This document shows, piece by piece, positions 1-5,330 of a stretch of DNA of 5,386 nt. The first letter of the stretch is position 1. Every line of letters begins with the position of its first letter. The position numbers and the translations under genes were made by a program. The notes under the pieces are model-generated. The model searched no databases. It was not told the DNA's origin and worked only from the letters and a program-made list of their open reading frames with translations. The stretch comes from Ruminococcus sp. (GTDB lineage Bacteria > Bacillota > Clostridia > Oscillospirales > Acutalibacteraceae): assembly GCA_017380355.1 (NCBI GenBank), contig JAFOED010000047.1:1-5386 (forward strand), given 5' to 3'.

Positions 1-1335
1 AAAGAAGTTGTATGACCAATCTGCGTTACCTTCTGGTCTGAAGTAGATTGTGCCAGGGCCAACCTTATTTGAAGTAGCGCCGATCATGTAGTTGTCGCCG
101 CCGTCGTTAAACCACTTGTCGAACTTCTCACCGTCAAAGTGTGCAACTTTAATCTCATCGCCACCAACGAATGTCCAGTCGAGCATGTACTCGCCAGCTG
201 TAGCTGGGTTAGCTTTGAGTAATCTGTCTGTTGTGAGAGCGTCTACACTCCAGCAGTCAACGCCGTTGAGCATACCAACGAGGTAGTAACCAGCAACGAG
301 CTCTTCTGGAGTCTCAGAAGATGGAGCATCACTAGATGGAGCTTCAGAAGAAGGAGCGTCTGTTGGCTTGTCTGTTGGGTCAACAGGCTTCTCAGCTCTC
401 TTAACTGTTAAGTATGTGTAAGACCAGTCAGATCTACCTGCAGGGTTAAACTTAACTGAGCAGTAACCTGTCTTGTCTGATGTAGCGCCAATCTTGTATG
501 ATGGCTCAGCCTCTACCTTGTAGAGAGCGTCAAATTTCTCACCGTCGAAGTGAGCAACCTTTAACTCATCGCCACCAACGAATGTCCAGTAAAGGATGTA
601 TTCGCCTGCAGCGTCTGGGTTTTCAGCGAGCTTTCTGTCAGCTGTGAGTTTTGAAGCATCCCAGCAATCTTCGCCGTTGAAGATACCAACCATATAGTAG
701 CCAGCTGTGAGTACGTCCTCACTTGGCTCTTCACTTGAAGGCTCTTCACTTGAAGGCTCTTCTGATGAAGGAGTCTCACTTGACTCTTCTTCTGAAGATG
801 GCTCTTCTGAAGATGGTTCTTCTGATGAAGGGTCTTCACTTGACTCTTCTTCTGAAGATGGAGTCTCACTTGACTCATCCTCTGAAGATGGAGTTTCTGA
901 AGATTCTACTTCGCTTGACTCATCCTCTGATGAAGATGGAGTCTCTGAAGATTCTACTTCACTTGACTCGTCTTCGCTTGGGTCTTCAACTTCGCCGAAA
1001 GTAAATGTTTCGCCGATGCCGTAAACCATAGCACTTGCATAAGAAGCAACGTACTGCTGAATGAGAGTAGCGTCAAAGATGCTTACTTTGCCATCTTTGT
1101 TAACGTCTGCTGCTGCATATTCAATAGTACCTTCTTCAAACTCATATCCTGGTAAGCCAGCAACGAATCTCTGGATAACAGTAGCATCAAGGATTGTAAC
1201 CTTAGTGTCGCTGTTTGCATCACCGAGAACATAAGACTGAGTCTCAGCCGAAGCGCTTACCATACCTACGCTGAACATAGATACAAGCATAGTCATAGCA
1301 ATTACAAGGCTGATAATTCTCTTGAATTGTTTCAT
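1..1335 (-). CDS. Secreted N-terminal-dockerin protein with tandem putative carbohydrate-binding modules (3' end outside window)
   Basis: The frame is open for 445 codons from ATG at 1335 to the left edge, so the C-terminus is missing. The start has GGAGGA at 1342-1347. Residues 1-30 form a signal peptide: basic MKQFKR, a hydrophobic core, and an ASA-type cleavage site near residue 30. Residues 36-97 are a type I dockerin with two calcium loops (D39, N41, D43, D50 and D77, N79, D81, D88) each followed by a helix (VIQRFVAG, LIQQYVAS). Dockerins plug into cohesins on scaffoldins, so the protein probably joins an extracellular cellulosome- or amylosome-type complex. Residues 118-205 are a Ser/Glu/Pro linker. 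Two related modules follow (about 208-312, and 346 to the edge) sharing AGYY.VG..NG.DCW, WTFVGGDE.KVAHFDGEKF and DWSY; a short linker rich in Pro, Ser and Asp separates them. The G..NG..W start and exposed aromatics suggest an E-set/SusE-F-like starch- or glycan-binding fold, but that is inference. No catalytic domain is visible. Confidence 0.9.
   Translation of the reverse strand, partial: MKQFKRIISLVIAMTMLVSMFSVGMVSASAETQSYVLGDANSDTKVTILDATVIQRFVAGLPGYEFEEGTIEYAAADVNKDGKVSIFDATLIQQYVASYASAMVYGIGETFTFGEVEDPSEDESSEVESSETPSSSEDESSEVESSETPSSEDESSETPSSEEESSEDPSSEEPSSEEPSSEEESSETPSSEEPSSEEPSSEEPSEDVLTAGYYMVGIFNGEDCWDASKLTADRKLAENPDAAGEYILYWTFVGGDELKVAHFDGEKFDALYKVEAEPSYKIGATSDKTGYCSVKFNPAGRSDWSYTYLTVKRAEKPVDPTDKPTDAPSSEAPSSDAPSSETPEELVAGYYLVGMLNGVDCWSVDALTTDRLLKANPATAGEYMLDWTFVGGDEIKVAHFDGEKFDKWFNDGGDNYMIGATSNKVGPGTIYFRPEGNADWSYNFF
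721..984 (-). repeat. Low-complexity Ser/Glu/Pro linker coding repeat
   Basis: This stretch encodes residues 118-205 of the dockerin protein as tandem variants of SSEEP, SSEDE and SSETP. It is an acidic, probably extended linker between the dockerin and the first beta-type module. The codons alternate (TCA, TCT, AGT, GAA, GAG) while the peptide pattern stays constant, so selection appears to act on the protein. The repeat also creates spurious open frames on both strands, which are not genes. Confidence 0.85.
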
Positions 1336-1397
1336 AGGTATTCCTCCGTTTCAAAATTTGTGCAACACGCAATTAGGCATATTACACTATTGTAAAT

Positions 1398-1426
1398 ATT
1401 ATACTGCTTTTAGCACTTTAGTTCAA
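1398..1426 (-). promoter_or_regulatory. Sigma-A-type promoter of the dockerin gene
   Basis: Reading the minus strand, a -35 TTGAAC (1426-1421) and a perfect -10 TATAAT (1403-1398) are separated by 17 bp. Transcription would start near 1391, giving a leader of about 55 nt that ends in the GGAGGA ribosome binding site. The gene therefore has its own promoter downstream of the tex terminator. No operator-like palindrome was seen. Confidence 0.7.
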
Positions 1427-1526
1427 TGATAATTAACATATTTCGTTGGCTTTACATATAGAAAAAACCTCTCATAATTTGGTAAATATGCACAAGTATT
1501 GAAATCAGCTTTTGCTACACAAGTAC

Positions 1527-1575
1527 AAAACAAAAGCCGCACTCGGTCATTTTATACAAACAAACCGTGTGCGAC
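1527..1575 (-). terminator. Rho-independent terminator of tex
   Basis: On the minus strand, beginning 10 nt after the tex stop codon, GTCGCAC-A-CGGT (1575-1564) pairs with ACCG-A-GTGCGGC (1547-1536). This gives 11 pairs and one A-A mismatch around a 16-nt loop, followed by the T-rich run TTTTGTTTT (1535-1527). The remaining intergenic DNA, about 1430-1526, shows no other feature that I can support. Confidence 0.75.
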
Positions 1576-1585
1576 TTATGAATAA

Positions 1586-3754
1586 TCACTGTTCTTCTTT
1601 TATATCACGCATTGTAAGGCTGATTCTCTTCTTTTCAACCTCAACAGAAAGTACAGCTACTTTAACGATGTCGCCGACTTTCAGCACCTCACTAGGGTGC
1701 TTGATGAATTTATTACAGATTCTGCTGATGTGAACAAGACCGTCCTGATGTACACCGATATCAACAAACGCACCAAAGTCGATAACGTTACGCACAGTAC
1801 CTGTGAGCACCATTCCAGGCTTCAGGTCCTCCATAGAGAGCACGTCAGTACGCAAAAGTGGTGGTGGGAGCTCGTCACGAGGGTCACGACCAGGTTTTGA
1901 GAGTTCTTTCACGATGTCCTCGAGTGTAGGCACGCCTACTTCTAACTTAGAAGCAACTTCGCAAATTTTGCCTAATGCCGCCACTTTCTCTTCGATATTG
2001 GATATGCCGCCGTTTTTAATATCAGCAGCTTTGCATCCACACAGCTCAATAAGTTTCTTTGCAACATCGTAACTTTCAGGGTGCACACCTGTGCTGTCGA
2101 GTGGATTTCGGCTCTCAGTAACTCTAAGGAAGCCTGCACACTGTTCAAAAGCCTTAGGACCAAGTTTCGGAACTTTCTTTAATTCCGCACGAGAATTAAA
2201 CTGTCCATTCTCTTCTCTGTACTTAACGATGTTATCGCACACAGCGGATGAAAGGCCTGCGACTCTCTTCAAAAGTGAAGCTGACGCAGTATTCAAATCA
2301 GCACCAACATTATTAACACACTCTTCGACGATACCGTCAAGCGCAGAGTCGAGCTGTTTTGGTGGCATATCGTGCTGATACTGTCCGACGCCGATAGCCT
2401 TCGGCTCGATTTTAACAAGCTCTGCGAGTGGGTCCTGAAGACGTCGAGCGATAGAAATCGCACTTCTTAAAGTGAGGTCAAACTGTGGGAATTCTTTCGC
2501 AGCGAGTTTCGATGCAGAATAAACTGACGCACCTGCTTCGCTTACAACCATATATGAAACTTTCATATCGATTTCTGAGATAACCGATGCTGTGAACATC
2601 TCTGTTTCCTTTGACGCAGTACCGTTACCGATAGCGATAATCTCAACCTTGTGCTTTTTGATAAGCATTTTTAAGATTCGCTTTGACTCATCAATCTTAA
2701 CCTGAGAATGAGTAGGATAGATAATATTTGTGTCGAGCACCTTACCTGTCGGGTCAACAACCGCAACCTTACAACCTGTACGATAACCAGGGTCAAGACC
2801 TAACGCGACCTTGCCTTTTACAGGAGGCTGCATAAGAAGCTGACGAAGGTTTGTAGCAAATACTTTAATAGCGCCTGTGACAGCTTTGTCAGTAAGCTCG
2901 TTTCTGATTTCACGCTCTACTGATGGGAAAATAAGACGTGAGTACGCATCTTTGCACGCATCAAATACAGCGTCAGAGCACATCGATGTACCTTTCACCA
3001 TAACTGACGCGATAGAATTGAGAGGTTTTTCATCGTCGAGCTTGATGCTGACTTTTAAGAAACCTTCTTTCTCACCTCTGTCTATAGCAAGCACACGATG
3101 TGAAGCGATTTTCGAAACAGCTTCCTCGAATTCGTAGTAAAGTGTATAAACGCTTTCGGCGTTTTCGTCTGCTGCCTTTGATACAACAGTTGCGTTGTGG
3201 AAGCACAGATTACGAATACGCTTACGGATTTCTGCGTTATCAGAAACAGTTTCTGCGATAATATCTAAAGCACCCTGAAGTGCGTCTTCTGCTGTTTTAA
3301 CGCCCTTTTCTTCGTTAATATACTCCTGTGCAAGTGCAAGTGGGTCAGCCTTTTTGTCTTCCTGCGCTAAGATAAACAGAGCCAGAGGCTCGAGTCCTTT
3401 TTCTTTTGCAACAGAAGCACGAGTCTTACGCTTCGGTCTGTATGGACGGTAGATGTCTTCAACTTCAGAAAGAGTAGTAGCTTTCTCAAGCGCTTCTACG
3501 ATTTCGTCAGTTAACTTCTCCTGTGCGTCAATTAAATCTCTTACTTCCTGCTTTCTCTTGTCGAGATTTCGCAGGTAATCAAGTCTGTCAGAAAACTCAC
3601 GGATAAGCTGGTCGTCCATACTGCCATGTGCTTCCTTACGATATCTGGCGATAAACGGAATAGTATTGCCTTCGTCGAGCAAATCAATTACGTTTTTAGC
3701 GTAATCAACCTTTATATTAAAATGCTGCGCAAGGCTTAATGCATAATCTATCAT
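1586..3754 (-). CDS. tex: Tex family RNA-binding transcriptional accessory protein
   Basis: This is a complete 722-residue protein, close to the length of other Firmicutes Tex/YdcI proteins. Tex is a conserved cytoplasmic nucleic-acid-binding factor linked to transcription; structural work on Pseudomonas Tex describes a helical N-terminus, a YqgF-like domain, helix-hairpin-helix elements and an S1 domain. All are visible here. The helical N-terminal part carries IPFIARYRKE (32-41) and YRPYRPKRKTRA (102-113). The YqgF/RNase-H-like domain spans about 315-440 with GLDPGYRTGCK (319-329) and IAIGNGTASKETE (373-385). A conserved KIEPKAIGVGQYQHD block follows at 448-462. Helix-hairpin-helix repeats lie at about 484-545, and an S1 domain at about 645-715 (GTVRNVIDFGAFVDIGVHQD). 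The start has AAGGA at 3762-3766, 7 nt upstream. The gene stands alone between its own promoter and terminator. It appears intact, and I see no sign of transfer. Confidence 0.97.
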   Translation of the reverse strand: MIDYALSLAQHFNIKVDYAKNVIDLLDEGNTIPFIARYRKEAHGSMDDQLIREFSDRLDYLRNLDKRKQEVRDLIDAQEKLTDEIVEALEKATTLSEVEDIYRPYRPKRKTRASVAKEKGLEPLALFILAQEDKKADPLALAQEYINEEKGVKTAEDALQGALDIIAETVSDNAEIRKRIRNLCFHNATVVSKAADENAESVYTLYYEFEEAVSKIASHRVLAIDRGEKEGFLKVSIKLDDEKPLNSIASVMVKGTSMCSDAVFDACKDAYSRLIFPSVEREIRNELTDKAVTGAIKVFATNLRQLLMQPPVKGKVALGLDPGYRTGCKVAVVDPTGKVLDTNIIYPTHSQVKIDESKRILKMLIKKHKVEIIAIGNGTASKETEMFTASVISEIDMKVSYMVVSEAGASVYSASKLAAKEFPQFDLTLRSAISIARRLQDPLAELVKIEPKAIGVGQYQHDMPPKQLDSALDGIVEECVNNVGADLNTASASLLKRVAGLSSAVCDNIVKYREENGQFNSRAELKKVPKLGPKAFEQCAGFLRVTESRNPLDSTGVHPESYDVAKKLIELCGCKAADIKNGGISNIEEKVAALGKICEVASKLEVGVPTLEDIVKELSKPGRDPRDELPPPLLRTDVLSMEDLKPGMVLTGTVRNVIDFGAFVDIGVHQDGLVHISRICNKFIKHPSEVLKVGDIVKVAVLSVEVEKKRISLTMRDIKEEQ

Positions 3755-3785
3755 TTCGGTTTCCTTTCAAATAAAATATAGCGGC

Positions 3786-3814
3786 ATTATACCATAAAAA
3801 GCCAACAAACGCAA
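3786..3814 (-). promoter_or_regulatory. Probable tex promoter
   Basis: On the minus strand a perfect TATAAT lies at 3791-3786, with a weak -35 candidate TTGCGT at 3814-3809 (17-bp spacing). Transcription would start near 3779, about 25 nt before the ATG. The -10 is convincing and the -35 is not. The 125-bp region 3755-3879 serves as a divergent control region for tex and the small plus-strand gene. Confidence 0.55.
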
Positions 3815-3831
3815 ACCTTTTTGTAACACAA

Positions 3832-3861
3832 TTGCGTCACTTAAATAGTATGTAATATAAA
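3832..3861 (+). promoter_or_regulatory. Possible promoter of the small Cys-rich gene
   Basis: TTGCGT (3832-3837) and TATAAA (3856-3861) with an 18-bp spacer are the best pair before the small gene. However, the TATAAA lies very close to the ribosome binding site at 3865, which would leave an almost leaderless arrangement. An upstream pair (TTGTAA 3821-3826 with TAGTAT 3846-3851, 19 bp) is an alternative. A promoter must be in this area because tex is transcribed away from it, but the exact boxes are uncertain. Confidence 0.3.
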
Positions 3862-3879
3862 CAGAAAGGAGGAAATCAC

Positions 3880-4005
3880 ATGTGTTCTAACAACTTGTTC
3901 GGTGGCAACAACTGTTGTCTCATCATCATTCTTCTCATTATCTTATGGTCTTGCTGTGGAAACAACGGCAACGACTGCTCAAACTCCTGCGGTTGCGGCT
4001 GCTAA
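3880..4005 (+). CDS. 41-residue Cys-rich peptide with a hydrophobic segment (unknown function)
   Basis: The ATG is preceded by a near-perfect AAAGGAGGA (3865-3873) at ideal distance, and the frame ends at TAA followed by a strong terminator, so this is very likely a real gene despite its size. The peptide begins MCSNNLFGG, has a hydrophobic run at residues 14-23 (LIIILLIILW), and ends in an Asn/Gly/Cys tail CSNSCGCGC. It has nine cysteines in 41 residues: C2, the pairs C12-C13 and C25-C26 framing the hydrophobic run, and C33, C37, C39, C41. The run is short for a full membrane span. I do not recognise a named family. Membrane association, metal or thiol chemistry, or a spore or envelope role are possible but unproven. 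It is divergent from tex and monocistronic. Confidence 0.8.
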   Translation: MCSNNLFGGNNCCLIIILLIILWSCCGNNGNDCSNSCGCGC

Positions 4006-4031
4006 GTTAAAGTAAATAACGTATAAAAAAG

Positions 4032-4060
4032 AACAGCCGGGGATTACCTCGGCTGTTTTT
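4032..4060 (+). terminator. Rho-independent terminator of the small Cys-rich gene
   Basis: AACAGCCGGGG (4032-4042) pairs with CCTCGGCTGTT (4047-4057) around an ATTA loop, an 11-bp stem with one G-T pair, running into TTTTT (4056-4060). It begins 26 nt after the stop codon. The following stretch 4061-4110 holds nothing that I can identify. Confidence 0.9.
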
Positions 4061-4110
4061 GCATATATTTTAAGCTCGCCCTCTTAGAGTTCAAATCTCA
4101 TTGATAGTAT

Positions 4111-4146
4111 AAAAAAGGGCGCACCATAAAGGTGCACCTATTTTTT
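4111..4146. terminator. Bidirectional terminator between convergent units (hairpin of repeat copy 1)
   Basis: AAAAAA (4111-4116) and TTTTTT (4141-4146) flank a hairpin with core stem GCACC/GGTGC (4121-4125, 4131-4135), loop ATAAA, and an outer extension GGG/CCT across a C-A mismatch. Both strands give a stem followed by a T-run, so it can stop the minus-strand operon (58 nt after its stop codon) and back up the plus-strand terminator. Confidence 0.8.
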
Positions 4147-4148
4147 AT

Positions 4149-4203
4149 GCGAAAGGCGGGCAATAAGGTGCATAAACATAGGTAAAAACGAAGAAAAGGT
4201 GTG
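4149..4203. repeat. Dispersed tail repeat, copy 1
   Basis: Directly after the terminator, GCGAAAGGCGGGC...AAGGTGC.TAAA...GGTAA.AACGA..AAAAG matches the sequence after the terminator at 5287-5330. By eye 36 of the first 50 positions are identical without gaps. It fills the space between the terminator and the stop codon of the 161-aa gene, so it forms that operon's 3' untranslated region. The function is unknown. Confidence 0.7.
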
Positions 4204-4689
4204 CTAATTCCGGCGAAATAATTTCTTCATTCTTTCAAAAAGTGAAAATTCCTTTGTGTGAACACCATTTTCGGGGAAAGGCTCGTCCAACACCCAAGGT
4301 AAATCAATACCATAAATAGTGACAGTAAAATAATTGTCCGTATTCTGTTCGTTTGGAACATACCCATTGTCAATAACTATGTTGATAAAAAGGCCTCCGT
4401 CATACATATCAATTTCGTACTTATCAGATTCTAATATTTTGCCGATTACTGTGTAAGAAACAAAGTGATAGTCAATATAATCTTCGACAGCGCAAGAGCC
4501 GGTTTCGTCTGGCCTTTCAATCAGTAAACCTAATTCGGCAAGGAATTCCTTTAGTTTAGGAAATTTCTCTGCGATTTGGGCATAAAGATTACGATCTTCG
4601 TTGCAATCGCATAATGTGTGTTCTTTGGAATATTTTAAGGTTTCCTCCACATCTACGTCCAACACATACCCGTGCTTGCGTATAATCAT
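4204..4689 (-). CDS. Conserved-looking hypothetical protein, 161 aa, second gene of the operon
   Basis: The ATG at 4689 has AAGGAG (4698-4703) 8 nt upstream, and its first bases overlap the stop of the upstream gene as ATGA (4686-4689), so translation is probably coupled. The protein is acidic, soluble and has no signal peptide or membrane segment. The N-terminal part has MIIRKHGY, a CDC motif (C27, C29) in HTLCDCNEDRN, and a predicted helix FPKLKEFLAELG (43-54). RPDETGS (59-65) and EDYIDYHFVSYTVIGKI (69-85) follow, and then a beta-rich half with DMYDGGLFINIVIDNGY (94-110). The tail is basic (FERMKKLFRRN). I do not recognise a characterised family and assign no function. Its pairing with a four-helix-bundle protein and a hairpin array suggests that it works with them. 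Confidence 0.85.
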   Translation of the reverse strand: MIIRKHGYVLDVDVEETLKYSKEHTLCDCNEDRNLYAQIAEKFPKLKEFLAELGLLIERPDETGSCAVEDYIDYHFVSYTVIGKILESDKYEIDMYDGGLFINIVIDNGYVPNEQNTDNYFTVTIYGIDLPWVLDEPFPENGVHTKEFSLFERMKKLFRRN

Positions 4690-5033
4690 GTTGCACTCTC
4701 CTTGAGCGTTTTACAACTTGCAATCAACATTCGTCTGATACGACCGCAGAGATTTCTATATTTTTTATAGGCATCCTCGTCAATACTGTTCGTATTGAAT
4801 AGCAATTGCAACCAACCTTCAGTTTCGCTACACTCTTTCAGAGCAATCTCAAATTTAGAAAGCATATCTGCCTTACTCTGTCCGTAGTTCGCTTCACGGA
4901 TATTGGCATAAACACTGCTCGAACTTTTACGGATTTGAAAAAGAGTGTTAGATGACGCTTTTATGTTTTGACAAAGCAATTCTATTTCTGTTGCAAGCTG
5001 TTCGGAATACATCAGCAAATAATTTTTCGACAT
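4686..5033 (-). CDS. Four-helix-bundle protein, S23 / 23S rRNA intervening-sequence protein family
   Basis: This 115-residue protein has the hallmark of the S23-like four-helix-bundle family: Ser-x-x-Ala-Asn-Ile-Arg-Glu-Ala at about 40-48 and YGQSKADMLSKFEIALKE at 50-67, followed by ETEGWLQLL (70-78). These correspond to the family's pattern of SI.ANI.EG, S...F...L..AL.S and E....L. Helices are likely at about 3-28, 30-48, 53-80 and 86-110. Family members are encoded in intervening sequences of 23S rRNA genes in some bacteria, and the related Avd proteins of diversity-generating retroelements form pentameric nucleic-acid-binding bundles. Nucleic-acid binding is therefore plausible but not shown here. 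AAAGGAG (5041-5047) lies 7 nt before the ATG. The gene is followed by and overlaps the 161-aa gene, and is immediately downstream of a hairpin array that overlaps its promoter. No reverse transcriptase or rRNA gene is in the window. Confidence 0.88.
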   Translation of the reverse strand: MSKNYLLMYSEQLATEIELLCQNIKASSNTLFQIRKSSSSVYANIREANYGQSKADMLSKFEIALKECSETEGWLQLLFNTNSIDEDAYKKYRNLCGRIRRMLIASCKTLKESAT

Positions 5034-5054
5034 ACAACCACTCCTTTCAAGAGA

Positions 5055-5083
5055 ATTATACTACTTTTCCGTGAACAAATCAA
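5055..5083 (-). promoter_or_regulatory. Promoter of the four-helix-bundle operon, overlapping the hairpin array
   Basis: On the minus strand, -35 TTGATT (5083-5078) and a perfect -10 TATAAT (5060-5055) are 17 bp apart. Transcription would start near 5048, directly before the AAAGGAG site, leaving a leader of only about 14 nt. The last three bases of the -35 region, 5081-5083, are also the first arm of hairpin 1, so anything binding or extruding that hairpin could control the operon. Confidence 0.7.
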
Positions 5084-5284
5084 GGCGAAGCCTTGTATAT
5101 CATCAATTCCGTAGGAATTGTATATCATCCGCAATTTATTGCGGTATATCATCAACACGAAGTGTTGTATATCATCAAGCCGCAGGAAAAATACACGCTG
5201 GCGCGTGATGAGATACAGCCCCAAAGGGGCTGATGATATGCGCCGCACTTCGTACAGCGATGATATGCCAAGCCTGCGGCTTGG
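5081..5284. repeat. Array of about eight short hairpins joined by a constant 8-nt linker
   Basis: Hairpins differ in stem sequence but share size. H1 5081-5095 (CAAGGC/GCCTTG), H2 5104-5120 (CAATTCC/GGAATTG), H3 5129-5144 (CCGCAA/TTGCGG), H4 5153-5167 (CAACAC/GTGTTG), a half hairpin 5176-5186, Hc 5194-5207 (CACGC/GCGTG), H6 5216-5232 (CAGCCCC/GGGGCTG), H7 5241-5259 (imperfect on the plus strand), H8 5268-5284 (CCAAGCC/GGCTTGG). Linkers are TATATCAT at 5096-5103, 5121-5128, 5145-5152 and 5168-5175, then its reverse complement or near variants (ATGAGATA, ATGATATG, ATGATATG) at 5208-5215, 5233-5240 and 5260-5267. Stems vary while pairing and linkers persist, so structure appears to be what is kept. 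Function is unknown; protein-binding sites, a structured RNA and a single-stranded DNA substrate are all possible. Confidence 0.9.
5176..5283. repeat. 11-bp inverted repeat bounding the reversed part of the array
   Basis: CAAGCCGCAGG (5176-5186) is the exact reverse complement of CCTGCGGCTTG (5273-5283). The segment between them carries linkers in the opposite orientation to the left part of the array. On paper, inverting 5187-5272 joins the half hairpin to CTTGG and restores a complete hairpin (CAAGCC, loop GCA, GGCTTG) and a uniform array direction. Confidence 0.8.
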
Positions 5285-5286
5285 AT

Positions 5287-5330
5287 AAAAAAAGAAGTAA
5301 CTTTTGGTAGACAAAAGTTACTTCTTTTTT
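5287..5330. terminator. Bidirectional terminator with 19-bp perfect stem (hairpin of repeat copy 2)
   Basis: Positions 5288-5306 pair perfectly with 5312-5330 around a GTAGA loop; the arms are AAAAAA-GAAGTAACTTTTG and its complement, giving T-runs on both strands (six T on plus, seven on minus). On the minus strand it would end transcription of a gene lying to the right of the window and insulate the hairpin array and operon. Confidence 0.85.

Noticed and set aside
707..1024. Plus-strand Ser/Asp/Glu-rich open frames opposite the dockerin gene
   Set aside because: They arise from the complement of the Ser/Glu/Pro linker repeat. The minus frame has a signal peptide, dockerin, promoter and ribosome binding site, and is clearly the real gene.
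1803..2378. Several plus-strand and alternative minus-strand open frames inside tex
   Set aside because: They lie antisense to or out of frame with a complete, strongly conserved Tex protein and show no domain-like sequence of their own.
4086..4101. tRNA-like T-arm (GAGTTCAAATCTC)
   Set aside because: Only three base pairs close the TTCAAAT loop, and no acceptor stem, D-arm or anticodon arm can be built around it. It is probably chance in AT-rich DNA.
5081..5284. CRISPR array
   Set aside because: The constant element is only 8-10 nt, the intervening sequences are themselves palindromic hairpins, orientation changes within the array, and no cas gene is present.
5012..5314. 100-aa minus-strand open frame across the hairpin array
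   Set aside because: Its sequence is the translation of the repeats (DDIQ and MIY recur at linker positions), it overlaps the promoter and start of the four-helix-bundle gene, and it starts inside a terminator loop. It is a shadow of the array.
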